From Bidens hawaiensis (taxonomy: Eukaryota > Streptophyta > Magnoliopsida > Asterales > Asteraceae): 64,000 nucleotides of DNA. The stretch is taken from NCBI GenBank assembly GCA_021521415.1, contig JAIQDT010007614.1, positions 1 to 64,000 on the forward strand. The letters are read 5' to 3'. This document shows, one piece after another, positions 46,993 through 59,580 of this stretch. Positions within the stretch are counted from its first letter, which is position 1, and each line of letters opens with the position of its first letter. The position numbers and the translations under genes were made by a program. The notes beneath the pieces were generated by a model, which had not been told where the DNA came from, did not search any database, and was given only the letters and a program-made list of their open reading frames with translations.

Positions 46993-48030
46993 ATGAATCA
47001 AATACAACAAATGATAAAAGAAGCCGTTAGGGTTGAATCTCAAGCTATAACTCAATCTATGCAATCCTAATCTGTTGAACATTTTCGTAAATCTGTCAAA
47101 TATCGTCCTAAACCGTCTCACATTGAGGCGAGTGTTCACGAATCTAATGCTGATGGTGATGTTATACGAAAGCTTAAGAAGATGAAAATTGAAAGTTGCT
47201 CGTTTAAGGACTTTAAGTATTTTGGACCTAAAGAATATTTTGGGGACAAGGGCGCCATTGCAACTGTTAGATGGTTAGAATATATGGAATCAATCGTGAT
47301 CATAAGCAAGTGCTCCGAGCAAGAAAAGATTCAATATTGGGCCCAAATGTTCAATAGTGAAGCTTTAGAGTGGTGGAATACTCTGATAATGAGCATGGGA
47401 AAGCAAGTGTTATACAATTTATCATGGGAAGAGTTCAAGGAGATGATGATGACGAAATTCTGCCCGATGCATGAAACCGACCAAATCCAAACAAAATTTC
47501 TTAATCATAAGGTTGTAGGAACTAATCTTCGAGAGTATAATACTAAGTTCCATGAGTATTGCCGACTCGTCAGCTGGTAACTCCTAAGTCCAGCAAAGTC
47601 ACTCGTCACATTTAAGGACTCCCGCGGGAAATCCCTGACATGGTAAGGTCTCGCCTTCCTCAAACCACTGAGTCTGCAATGGAGTTAGCTGGTTATCTGA
47701 TAAGCGGCCTAGTCCGTAACAAAAAAGAAGACAAAAAGGTCGTGCCGACCAACGACCAAAAGAAGGGTGGAAATGCCCGCTTCAAGGGCAAAGGAGTAGA
47801 CCAACGCAAGTCTGGATTCATACCAGCAACCCACAGTTCAAAATATGTAAGAAATATCACAAAGGTCGTTGCCACTTCGCTCCGTCCTCTACCACGACTG
47901 TCTGCGACTCATGTCATAGACCAAGCCACACAACGCCCGACTACTGGAAGCAGACGATGACTTGCTTTAATTGCAAGGAAATGGGGCATCTTAGCTTTGG
48001 ATTCCCCATGAACAAACCCGCTACTGTGGT
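46993..48030 (+). pseudogene. gag of element 2, broken
   Basis: Probable start at the ATG at 46993, with a helical N-terminus, an in-frame TAA at 47068, then the gag capsid core (KYFGPKEYFGDKGA, AQMFNSEALEWW, EEFKEMMMTKFCP) to a stop at 47578. Beyond it, shifted frames carry IPDMVRSRLP (about 47640), a basic linker and two zinc knuckles (CDSCHRPSH, about 47905; CFNCKEMGH, about 47963). The second knuckle lacks its last cysteine (Phe instead). Start and end are approximate because of the shifts. Confidence 0.85.
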
Positions 48031-48732
48031 GCGGGTGGAAGTAGCCAAAGGAATGAAAAGAAAGGAAATGCAAGAGTCTTAATGCTCGACACCAAGAAGG
48101 CGGCCGACATGCCGGAAACCATCAACAGTACGTTCCTAGTTAACGATGCATATGCTAGAGTTTTGTTTGATTCTGGTGCCAACTTAAGTTTTCCAGATTA
48201 TAGCTTTTGTAGTCTATTAAATAAACCATTAACAAAACTAAATAAAACTCTAAGCGTCGACACCGCTAGTGGTGAAATCATTAAAATCTCCGAAGCCCTA
48301 GAAAACGGAAAAATTTTGTTAGCTGGTTATATTCTACCTATTCAATTGCTACCCATGACTCTTGCTGGCTTTGACATTGTACTTGGTATGGATTGGTTAT
48401 CTAACAACCATGCTCGTATCAATTGCAATACCAAAATCGTCGAACTTCGAGCCCCTGATAAACGAACCATTCGAATTGAAGGGGACAAAGACGCTGGCCA
48501 AGTTAGCATAATTTCCATGATTAGGGCTAACAAATGTTTGAATCAAGGATGCCTAGCATTCATGGCCTACGTCACCGAAGAATCCAAGCCAAAGGAGATA
48601 AAGGGTGTGCCTATTGTCTCCGACTTTGCCGATGTCTTTCTTGATGAACTTCCCGAAATCCCTCCCGATCGTGAAGTAGAATTTAGGATCGATCTTATGC
48701 CTGGTACCGCTCCAATTGCCAAAGCTCCATAC
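48031..48732 (+). pseudogene. Protease and pol N-terminus of element 2
   Basis: The frame from 48082 contains a complete-looking aspartic protease with the catalytic motif FDSGAN (about 48166-48183) and FDIVLGMDWL (about 48370-48399), then the linker into RT ending TAPIAKAPY. It is cut at 48732 by a solo LTR; RT resumes at 50707 (YHLASTEMK). Confidence 0.88.
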
Positions 48733-49746
48733 TATAATAACACGAGTTTTCGAATTTATATAAACACCCGACTCGTTTCGACGTCTGGGTTATTTTATTT
48801 AATATATTGTGTTTATCAAGTTATATTTAATGATATAAATTATATCTTTAAAGTTTTATACATTTTTAACCCAAAATATAAAGTTCTAACCATTTCTATG
48901 TCCATCTCCAAGCTTGAGGGGTCTATCTGTAAATTCTATTATAATCCATATTGCAAGATGGATATCCATCACCAAACCCGACCCATATTCAAATTTCGTG
49001 AACCCGTAATCAATCAATCAAGCAATTAACTGTCCAAAATCGTTTATAATCAACTTTTGATAAAGGGAATCAATTTCGTACATGATTTGCGGCCTCACCG
49101 TCAATGTAATTGAGTTAATTACACCATGTTGACTCATTTTTCCCTTTTATACCTAGCCGACACTAATTGACAGCCAATGATCGCGTAAACGTTGTTTATA
49201 TTTCAATTAATTTCATGAACACCTTCCTTATAAGGTGACCGTCAATACCCTTATAAATAATTGAATTCATTTCACTGCATATACTCGTTCATTTCGTCTT
49301 CTGGCCGACCCTATTTCCCTCTCGTTCTCCCTCTTCTGTTTATCACAGAAGGTAATTAAAGGCTTGGTTCAATTCGCGAGACCATGTTCTTCGTTAACCC
49401 CAAAATCTATTTAAACAATTATACTTGATTTGAACAAACCCGTTTCTAGGGTTGGTTTAATCAGTTTGGGGATGAACTATGTTAACATTTAAATTTGGAA
49501 ACATGTGTTATGACGCACGTCGCTGCATAGCCTGCTGGTTAACTCATGTGTGTTTGGTGGTAGAGGTCGCGGGTTCGACCCTCCCACACCCTTTTTTTTT
49601 GTTTGGAAAAACCATTCTTTTATGCTTTTAATCAATAATTCATTTTTTAAATAATAATAATAATAATAATTAAACAAAATTGTTCCACTAAAAACCGATC
49701 TTTTAATATCCGTTTTCGTTCATGTATATATTTCTCTAAGACACAT

Positions 49747-49786
<40 letters not shown>

Positions 49787-50704
49787 TTAGAAACTAACGT
49801 TTAATAAATACATATATATGTGTATATATATATCAAGTAACTGTAGTTATAAAACTAAAAATAATATTTTATTATGTTTTCTTAAATCAAAATAATTGTT
49901 AAATAAACCCTTATAATATAATTATAATATTAAATGGTTATCGTTTAACTCGTATCGTGGTTAAGATCCTCATTTTAAGCATATTCTTTATTTCCCTTAG
50001 GCTTTAACGTTCGAGTGTGAACCCTTTTCCTCATTCTCGTTTTCTTAATCATTCTCTTTCATCTTTGAGATGAGTACCACATTCCCCTCTTTTTACTCGT
50101 TTTCATACTATTTTGGGGACATATGCGTAAATTGTACTCTTTCATATATACTTATACACCAAACAGCAACTTTGTTTTATGTGTTAACAACTTATACTTT
50201 ACTTGCTTACTTGCTTTGTATGCTTCCGCATTCGGAGACGTCCAACATAATCTCAGTCTATTATGATCATACGCTAGTCGTTATAGCTTTGTGCTTCTCA
50301 ACATCTCAGTTATACTTGCTTATTTGGTTAATTTGTTATACTCATATGACTTGTTGCAAATACTTATTTTCTATATGAACATTTAAACTGGTGTGTTGCT
50401 CACTCAACCTTGTGTTGACAGAAACCAATATATTCTCAACGCATATGCAGGTTATCGTTTGATATTCAAGCTGGTTTGGAAGAAAAACTTAGGATTGCAC
50501 GCTAAAGAGAATAAACAAGATTATAGACTTTGATATATTTGTATTGTCTTATTTATTTGAAATATGGATGTTGTATTTGATGTTTTTGATTATTTAATTA
50601 ACTTAATAGATATTGTCACATTTATTATTGCATGATAGTAACCTTTGAAAAGCTGTGAGCAATCTGTTTGCCCCGGCATTTCCGCCGTAGGTTGGGGTGT
50701 GACA
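48733..50704 (+). mobile_element. 1972-bp solo LTR inside the pol of element 2
   Basis: Starts TATAATAACACGAG (TG lost) and ends GGTTGGGGTGTGACA. It separates codons of one pol frame. The flanks CATAC (48728-48732) and CGTAT (50705-50709) look like a target duplication altered at two transitions. Its 3' third is homologous to 41940-42616. It contains a tRNA-derived sequence and an (AT)n run (49755-49785). Confidence 0.8.
49521..49600 (+). repeat. tRNA-derived sequence 3 with T-run terminator
   Basis: A box TAGCCTGCTGG at 49528, B box GGTTCGACC at 49572, exactly 44 bases apart, then nine T from 49592. Acceptor arms do not pair and the T stem has a mismatch, so it is a tRNA relic or SINE head rather than a working tRNA. 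Confidence 0.55.
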
Positions 50705-53396
50705 CGTATCATTTAGCATCGACCGAAATGAAAGAGTTAAAGAAACAACTTGACGAACTGCTTGATAAGGGTTTCATTCGACCAAGTTCATCGCCGTGGG
50801 GAACGCCAATTCTATTCTTCAAAAAGAAATATGGGTCTATGCGCATGTACATCGACTACCAAGCCCTAAACAAAGTCGCAATCAAGAATCGATATCCACT
50901 CCTTCGAATCGAAGATCTTTTTGACGAACTCCAAGATGCAAGTTATTTCTCGAAAATCGATCTTCGTTCTGGTTATCATCAACTCAAAGTTCAATCCGAG
51001 GATATTCCGAAAACCGCTTCCAAACGAGGTATGGACATTATGAGTTCACGGTTATGCCGTTTGGTCTCACTAATGCGCCAACCACGCTTATGGATATGAT
51101 GAATCGAATCTGTAAGCCTTACTTGGATAAATTTGTTATCTTATTCATCGACAACATACTTATTTATTCTAAGTCTATAGTAGATCATGTAACTCACTTG
51201 TGAACCATACTTGAAATACTTAGAACCGAGAAGTTGTACGCCAAGTTCTCGAAGTGTGAGGCTTCACGAAGTGCAATTTCTTAGACACATCATAAACGTG
51301 AATGGTATTCAAGTGGACCCCTCTAAGATCGAAGCTATATCTAAGTGGGAGATCCCAAAGTCGCCAACCAAGATCCAAAGTTTCTTAGGATTGGCCGGCT
51401 ATTATCGTAGGTTCATTGGAAACGTTTCTCGTATAGTCGTTTCCCTAACTTCTTTGACTCGTAAAAACATGAAGTATGAATGGGGGACAAAACAACAAGT
51501 GGCGTTCGATATACTTAAACAAAAACTCACACAAGCACCTATACTGGCCTTGCCAAAAGGTACCGAGGATTTTATAGTCTTTAGTGATCCGTCCCATTCT
51601 AGTTTAGGATGCGTACTAATGCAACGGAAGTAAGTAATCGCTTACACCTCTCGTCAACTCAAAGTACATAAAAAGAACTACACAACTTACGATCTAGAGT
51701 TAGGCGCCATAATCTTTGCCTTAAAGATATGGAGACACTATCTCTATGGAGTCAAATTTGTCGTATATACCGATCACAATAGTTTAAAATACATCTTCGA
51801 ACAAAAAGAACTCAACATGCGCCAACGACGCTGGATGGAAACTTTAAATGACTACGACTGTGAAATCGTCTATCACGAAGGCAAAGCCAACGTTGTGGCA
51901 GACGCCTTGAGTCGTAAAGAACATGAAAAGCCAAGAAGAGTGCGATCGTTAAGACTAGAACTAGAAGTTGATCTCATCGAACAAATTAAATCCTCTCAAA
52001 TACAAGCTATCAATGAAAACAAGATCTCCGACGGAAAACGTAACGACATCATTGACTCGCTTGTCAAAGGTAACGATGGTATACTTATAACGGGAAACCG
52101 AATTTGGGTACCAATCGTTGGAGACTTGCGTGAAAAGATTATGACTGAAGCTTACAAGTCCAAGTACATGATGCACCCCGGTAGTGACAAAATGTACCAA
52201 AATCTCAAACCGAACTACTAGTGGAATGGGATGAAAAAGGACATCGCTTCGCATGTTGTGAAATGTCTAACTTGTTTAAGAGTCAAAGCTGAAAATCAAA
52301 ACCCATCGGGATTGTTCCAGCTACCCGAACTTGCTGTTTGGAAGTGGGAGTTAATAACCATGGATTCCATCTCAAAGCTCCCGAAAACGACCAGACAACA
52401 TAATGCTATTTGGGTCATTGTGGATAGATTAACAAAATTCGCACATGTTATACCCATCAACGAGTCATACTCAATGGATAGATTAGCGCGTATCTACGTG
52501 AACAACATCGTTGCTTTGTATGGGGTACCGTTGTTTATAATTTCTGATCGAGACAGCCGATTCACGTCCCATTTCTGGAAAAGCTTACAACAAGCGTTAG
52601 GCACAAAGTTAAACCTTAGCACCGCCTATCATCCACAAACCGATGGGCAAAGCGAAAGGACGATTCAAACGTTGGAAGATATGATCCGCGCTTACGTGAT
52701 TGAATTAGGTGGAAGTTGGGACGACCATCTACCCTAATGGAATTCTCGTACAATAATAGCTATCACATGAGTATTCAAGCCGTACCGTTCGAAGCGTTAT
52801 ATGTCCATAAATGTAGAACGCCCGTGTGCTGGTATGAAACTGGAGATAATCAATTATCTGGACCTGAGATAGTCCAAAAAACCACCGATAAAATCTTACA
52901 AATCCGAGAACGACTTAAGACGGCGCGTGATCGCCAAAAGAGTTACGCTGATGTCCGTCGTAAGCTATTAGAATTCAATGTTGGTGACAAAGTTTCATTG
53001 AAAGTCTCACCATGGAAAGGCGTAATTCGCTTCGGCAAGAAAGGAAAGTTAACTCCTCGATTCGTTGGACCTTTCGAGGTACTTGAACGAATTGGTACAG
53101 TTACATACCGTTTGCAACTACCCGAGGAAATGAACAGGATACACGATGTATTCCTCGTCTCTAATCTGCGAAAATGTCTAGCTGATTAATCTTTGTCTAT
53201 GCCTCTAAATGACGTTGAAATAAATGAGAATTTAAAATTCGTAAAACGACCAATTCAAATCGAAGATTCAAAAACAAAGAAATTAAAGAGACGAACATTG
53301 AAAATTGTGAAAGTAAAGTGGGACTCAGGAAGAGGCCCCAAATACACTTGGGAACTTGAATCCAAAATAAAAAAGAAATACCCCCACTTTTTCTAA
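50705..53396 (+). pseudogene. pol of element 2: RT, RNase H, integrase, chromodomain-like tail, broken
   Basis: RT runs 50707-51260 with a frameshift near 51030 and the catalytic box as FIDN (51144-51155) in place of FIDD. RNase H (about 51470-51920) reads SDPSH for the usual CDASH and is cut by a TAA at 51631. Integrase (52170-52790) keeps the zinc region, both catalytic D (TMDS, SDRD) and the E in QSER, but has a TAG near 52219 and a break at 52735. The GPF segment and a basic chromodomain-like tail ending KKKYPHFF close the frame at 53396. None of these parts can be made as one protein. Confidence 0.9.
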
Positions 53397-53427
53397 AGAA
53401 GCAATATCGAGGACGAGATTTATTTCA

Positions 53428-53439
53428 AGGTGGGGAGGA
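53428..53439 (+). other. Polypurine tract of element 2
   Basis: AGGTGGGGAGGA directly before the 3' LTR start TGTAACATCG. Confidence 0.85.
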
Positions 53440-53722
53440 TGTAACATCGTGAAAATTTTGGAACAAAGTTGCCAAGTTCAAAGTAAAAATGACCAAAAAT
53501 GACAAATTCTAAACTTCAAGTTTGAAAATAAAAATCTGTCTTCTTGTCCCATAGAGATACGCGACGGAACAAAGGACAAGCCCATCGCATATCGCAAAGG
53601 GCTTGGTTATAAACCAAAGAAATGGCCACATGGCGATACGCGATAGCCGAGGCGCCAACGTCATCGCGTATCGCGATGACGTGGTCTAACAGGCCAAGAC
53701 ACGTGTCGCCACGTGTCACCCA

Positions 53723-54303
53723 TAGGTTTCACGGTTGTTTTTTTTCTTAATTTTCGGTCGGTTGGTTTCAACATTTTCAAACCGTAACGAACGGTTTGGT
53801 TTACGATTTATACCCAAAACTAACCGTATAAACCGAACCGGGCCGTATGATTTAGTTTTATATATTGTCTAAATATATTATATTATATATGTATGTGTAT
53901 ACATATATACTAATAGAAATAATTAAATAAAAATTATTAATGCTTATAAAAAACACATTAAATATAAAAAATGTGGGCTAAGCCCAATTTAAAACGCAAA
54001 AGACTTTTATTTGTCTTTCAAATTTTCTAATAAGAAGCCATAAATCAATTGTTGTTACGATTTTTGTTAAATTTTGTAAATTACGAAAAGCTATATAATT
54101 ACATATCATAAATTATTTTGGGCATTTTGTATAAAACCTCAACAAGCCCAAACCGTGAAACCAAATCGTTACTAACGGTTCGGTTTGGTTCGGTTTAAAC
54201 GTTCAACGGTTTGGTTTTGGTTTACAAAAATAAAAAACCGTAACTAATGGTTTGGTTACGGTTTGACGTAAAAACCGTGAAAACCGGACCGTGAACACCC
54301 CTA
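53723..54303. mobile_element. hAT-like non-autonomous element, same family as 36451
   Basis: Ends TAGGTTTCACGG and CCGTGAACACCCCTA match the termini of the element at 36451 apart from a gap at the left. The CCGAACCG/CGGTTTGG subterminal pattern and order are also shared. No matching 8-bp duplication, so the left end may be eroded. It is absent from the 5' LTR of element 2 at the same place. Confidence 0.78.
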
Positions 54304-54384
54304 TGACGGAGCATGGCTACGTCACGATACGCGAAGGGCTGATCAAGGGGCCATCGCGTATCGCGATCGGCCTACTGATCAGCC

Positions 54385-54392
54385 TATAAATA
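54385..54392 (+). promoter_or_regulatory. Putative TATA box of LTR 2
   Basis: TATAAATA followed by a CT-rich leader (CTCTCTCACTCATC) as expected of a plant LTR start. Confidence 0.6.
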
Positions 54393-56026
54393 GAGAGCTT
54401 GGTCTCTCTCACTCATCAACCCATTTCACAGCTTCTTTCTATCTCTAAAACACTCCCTCTCTCATTAGCTCAAAGTTCGTGCAAGCTTTCCTCGATAACC
54501 GTGCCAAAATACCGATGTTTCCTCGATCTACGTGCAAATCACTGATGATACCGATGATGTTATCTTGAAGAGCGTGTCATTCTGATGTCCTGATGACATG
54601 CCTCGTAAAGTGTGCCGACGTGTGGAGAAATATTGGTGTGCCTCGTTTTGCGTGCAAGGAAAGGTGTTGATCAAGAAGATAAAGAAAAGGGTAAAAACAT
54701 CGAAGTACTGCTCGATTGTCTAGGGTAAATATTATCCAAGAAAGGTAGGCATAAATACCCAAACAAAATAATAATAAATTATTAAAAGGCTTAAAGCTCT
54801 ATGTCGAGGATATACTCGATACCTCGATAAATAAAAGAAAACATAACAAAGAAAATAAAAGAAAGGAATATGAATATAATATCAATATGAATATTATATA
54901 ATTCTTTGTTATAATATATTATTTAAGTTATTATGATTATTCTTAAATAATAAATAAAAGAAAAGTATACGTTTCTTAGAAAAGAAGAAACGTAGGGTTT
55001 TAAAGAAAAGTAAAATAAGTTTAACTAAAGGTTTATCTTATAAAAGAAAAGAAATGTAAATAAGTTAAAAGAAAGGGGTTTTAACTTATAAAAGAAAAGA
55101 AAAAAAGAATATTTTTTAACTAAAGGTTTTAAAGTAAAGAAAATATAATCGAGGTAAAATATTATAAAAAGAGACTAAATATCTTAAGCCGGATTATATA
55201 TCCGACTAACAAAAAGTTATACTCGTACTATAGGTGCGAGATAGCAAGAAAAGGGAAAGACCATCGGACAATGTAGTGAAGCTAATCCAAAGTAAAAGGT
55301 GAATACGCCCTAACTTTACAAAAGAATTAAATGGGACTACGCGTCTCTAAAACATTATAAAAAAAGTAAGCGCTAGCCCTCAGGCTGTCGTGTACGTTTG
55401 TTTGTATCCTTATATATGTGGTAAATAAGTCAGTGGGTACACCGCCCCACACTTGGTCACGACCTCCGCCACGATGGGCCGGACCCAAGTTACGTCCGAG
55501 TGAGACTGACCATGTGTATACGTATGATATCTAAGTAATGTCGAACGCTGCGGTGTTTGCTGGGGTGCCTTGTGTAGAGACTTGAGTTTATAATTGTGAT
55601 TGTTTTTAAATCTTGATTATTCGTAAGCCACGATGGGCCAGACCCAAGTTATGTTTCGAGTGACAATTAAGTAAAAGAAAATATTTTAGCGTCAGTATAT
55701 TCACCAGCATGTGTTGCTGACGTATTTTTAAACATTTTGCAGGTAATCAAGAATAGGGTTTGGAATCTCGAAGTGCTCAAGATATCCGATGGCTCGAATC
55801 TTTTTTTTAACTTAAAAATATAAATGGTGGTTTTGTAATATAATAAGTAATCTTTGTAAAACAATTAATGGGTGTTTTATAAATCCCATCTTTTGTTTAA
55901 AATATATAATAAATCCACATAAAACAAAGACTTCCGCTTTTAAACCCGCTACTCTAATTTATTTATAAATGTGGTACCAACATATGCGTCACACGCCTAG
56001 GCCATGGTTTGAGGTGTGACACAAAC

Positions 56027-56111
56027 TACGAACTGAGAGCTTCTCCTCTTTAATTCTTCGTTACTCAGGCTCTTGTGGTGGCTGGTATGGTTATTTTATC
56101 ATTCTAGGGTT

Positions 56112-56187
<76 letters not shown>

Positions 56188-58345
56188 TGTTATAAACTTG
56201 TTAAACAAGTTAATATATTGAAAACACGGTCCAACCAGCTTATAATAAGACAAAATAGATGGGCTGTGCATTTGAATAGCCGATGGGACCTCCTAGGGCT
56301 CTGCCACCCGCGGCCATAAAGGGTCAGGTGGCCGCGCAGCGTGGTAAGTCATTTGACTGGTTTTTCGATTTTCGACTCGTTTAAACTTCGTTTGTGCGCA
56401 TCCGATCTCCGTTTTAGCTGATTCTTTCTTCATTTGATTAGTTCCTATCACATAAACAAACATGTAAATTTTAGCAAAAACTAATGATATTCATTAACGT
56501 TTATGCACAAAACGACATAGAAACTAGCAAGAAAAACCGTGTGTTTTACAACACATCAATATTTAAGATTAGTTTAGATCCCGTGTCACACACTGGATAA
56601 TTCAAATTATAAAATTACAAGTAAAACAAATATTTAAGTAGCGTATATGAAAAAATGTATTACATCTATGCTTGTATCTATACTATATGTACATAAATTG
56701 ATTTTATTTATATCACAAAATGATTTTTTTAAATAAACTTAATAAAAAAACGCATGTGCAAAAACGTACCCGAGAACGTTTCTTTCTATTTAAAATTCCA
56801 TTCTTGGTGTCATATATGTATAATTGAAATAATTTTGGTTATGAACCAATTTCGGAAATAAGACTTCTTATATGATAGTAGTTCTAACCATTCAACCTAA
56901 TTACAGAAGGAGTGTTAACCTTATTGATATATTTATCGATTTACCACCCATCGAATGAAAGGAGAACATTAAATTGTAACGATGAATGCTCTTCAAGAAC
57001 TATGTTTTTCTAAGCTACACAATTAAAAAAGATTTTGATAAGTTTCAGGAGGCTTCTTGACTTTGTCATAATGACAACATAAAAAATAGCATGTTAACCC
57101 ATTCAATTTTGTGAATATTTTGTTTCATTTGAGCATAGTTTTGCATGACATACTTCCCATACAATGTTCTAATCACAATTGAAGAAAAAGTTAATGCTGG
57201 CATAAATAATTCAAATTTGATAAAAGTTGAAGCATTGATAAGCATTGGGGTGGCATGTCGAAAGTGTTCGCAAACTTTTCCTATATTTGAATAGTCAAGG
57301 CAAAAATAGTCAATTTGCCAAATCCCGAACCTTTCGATTATTTCCAAAAATACCGTTGAAAATAAATTTGAAACCCGAATCATGTTTAAAATTCTAACTT
57401 TCATCCATTTGACATTTTCAAGTCATCACTTTCAACCCACAACAAATTTGACGATATATCAATTTGCATTCTCAAACTTTTAAAGATACTCAGATTTTTC
57501 ATTTTTGACTCGTAACAAATTTTGACCTAAATGTAGTTAACTTGTACCAAACAATCTATTTACCAACTTTTGACCCATAAAAATAAAATTTAAGTTCCAT
57601 GAAAAACCCAAAACAATCATTGATTAAAAAACCTAAGAAATCAAAATGATAAACTTTGTTATGTCTGAAAGTAATTCGTATATACAATCCTTACATTTTA
57701 ATATATATACATATATATATATATATAGTTACTAAATTAACCGAAAAAAATAAATTGATAAATTTAAAGCATATATTTATAATTTATATATTTATATTAC
57801 AATTTACAATAATAATAATAATAGATAAATGGATTGATTTTAAAAAAATGGACCAATTTTTAAGCATACATTTATAATATAATAATTAAAAAATTACTTT
57901 GTAAAATGAAAACATATTCGAGTTTTGTTTTTCTTTACGATTTTCTACAATATACATAGTACAATATGTTAATGATATGGTTTGTTGTTAACTTTTGGAT
58001 TTCACTAAGTATTTTAGAATGTTTAGTTAATAATATGTGGATATTTATTTTTATAAACATGTATAGATATAATATAAATAAAGTGTAAAAGGAAAATTAA
58101 TAATTATTGATCTATTGCATATATTAGAGTCAATTAAGATCTTAGTTTTTGAGGGAAAAAAATTGTAAGAATTAACCAAAAGATGACAAGTATCCACGAC
58201 TATTTTACTTTATTAGAATAGGTAGATTAAGATTAATATTTTTATTTTTCCGATTATGTACAAATTTAACAAAACTTTTTTATTAATGATAAAATAGAAA
58301 TTTAAAAATAAAGTAGACGTAATAAAACTTAGTATTTATAATTAA
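56027..58345. other. AT-rich spacer with (TA)n
   Basis: A (TA)n run fills about 56113-56186. A GC-richer patch lies at about 56270-56350. The minus frame 57066-57404 (112 codons) has no recognisable domain. No gene supported. Confidence 0.5.
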
Positions 58346-58838
58346 CTAGTGTTTTACCCGGCGCGTTGCTCCGGGGCAGGTTGGTAAAACTTGAGCAGCG
58401 GTAAAACCCAAGCACTGAGGCGGTAAGTCGAAGCGTATTCGGTCGGTTTCGGTTACCTGCATTATTGTACTGGAACTAAAGCCAAATCTAAAACAAATAG
58501 ATTATAAAAATTGAGGTGGACCAATAGGATGGCGCCGGTCGATTAAATTCAAGTGTTGGTAAAATTCGACTATTGTCGATCCCAGACGTTGAGACGATGA
58601 GTCTACACGAAGTCAGTCGGTTTTTGTCACATTCATTACGGTCCCATAACTAAAACAAAACAAAATCAATTTGGTATTTGGTCGGTTTTCGTTAGCTTCG
58701 TTATGTACCAAAAGTAAAACAAAAGAAAAAATAACAAAAAATGGCTTTAACTAAAATTTGACATAGTCCAATAGCATTGCACCACTTGGCTAAGTCAAAT
58801 CAATTGCGGCACCAAACTTTGTGTTTATACTATATAGA
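58346..58838 (-). mobile_element. Non-autonomous Helitron
   Basis: On the minus strand it ends with a GC-rich hairpin (CCCCGGAGCAACGCGCCGGG, 58358-58377) followed by CTAG and host T, and starts TCTATATAGTATAAACAC near 58838. No coding sequence. Confidence 0.72.
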
Positions 58839-58847
58839 TAGATAATA

Positions 58848-58885
<38 letters not shown>

Positions 58886-58888
<3 letters not shown>

Positions 58889-59244
58889 ATTGATTTCTTT
58901 TTGAGAACCACTTTGAGCTTTAAAAACTCGAAAGAAGCCAACGTAACAATTTTTTTTTTGAAATTTTTTTACACATGTGTAATACGTAAGTGTAAGTAAT
59001 GTATAAAAAATTACAGTATTTTTAATTACAGTATTTTTTTACACACCGAATCGACTTATTACACTTGTGTAACTAACATTTAAACTTGTGTAATAATTAA
59101 AAATACTTATTCTCTCTCCTGATTCATTTTTTAATTAAATTTAATCTCAGCCATATATTTCATACCATTTAATTAAATGTGTGGTCCAGAATTGAGTTCT
59201 CAAAGTTCTTACAACTCATTAAGTTCTCAAAATATCCCTCCCCT
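58886..59244. mobile_element. MITE-like element inserted in a TA microsatellite
   Basis: Inverted ends: AGGATTGATTTCTTTTTGAGAAC on the left; the right end reads, in complement, AGGGGAGGGATATTTTGAGAAC. It is flanked on both sides by (TA)n (58853-58885 and from 59245), consistent with insertion into TA repeats. About 360 bp, no frame. Confidence 0.6.
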
Positions 59245-59580
59245 ATATATATATATATTACATAAATACTTCTTTACACATGAAGTACTTTTCAGTTAGT
59301 TTTTATTAAATTTTATTTTTAATTAGTTCATATGTGAGATTTATATGATTTGTAGTGACTATGAGCTAAAATTGAATGATTTATTTTATTGAACTCGTAT
59401 ACAGTCGGTGATCATTTAATTTGCATTCCTTTTATATTTTATCATTGTTTTAAGTAATATATATATATATATATATATATAACATCTAAATGAGAAAAGG
59501 TTAAAATGTAATATAATATATCATTGTTTCAAATCCACGTTTCTATTTGAAAGTTTATTATCTAACTGTCTATATAATTA

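Larger units (their letters stand above)
40781..56021 (+). mobile_element. Ty3/gypsy retrotransposon 2, Tekay-type, old and heavily nested
   Basis: Bounded by the exact duplication CAAAC (40776-40780, 56022-56026). LTRs start TGTAA-ATCGTGAAAATTTTGG and end GTGTGACA. Order: 5' LTR with foreign insertions, tRNA-Met primer site, accessory frame, gag, protease, RT interrupted by a solo LTR, RNase H, integrase, chromodomain-like tail, polypurine tract, 3' LTR with a hAT insertion. Stops and frameshifts run through all coding parts, so it is much older than element 1, although the domain order and the C-terminal KKYPHFF tail are the same. Confidence 0.93.
53440..56021 (+). repeat. 3' LTR of element 2, with nested hAT
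   Basis: Starts TGTAACATCG and ends GGTGTGACA before the duplication CAAAC. It carries a hAT-like insertion (53723-54303) and a TATA box at 54385-54392. Confidence 0.92.

Noticed and set aside
49521..49600. Functional tRNA gene
   Set aside because: A and B boxes and spacing are right, but the acceptor arms do not pair and the T stem has a mismatch. Kept only as a tRNA-derived repeat.
56270..56350. GC-rich patch as possible structural RNA
   Set aside because: No recognisable RNA family and no clear stem pattern.
57066..57404. 112-codon minus frame
   Set aside because: No family features, AT-rich composition, no neighbouring signals. I could not support it as a gene.
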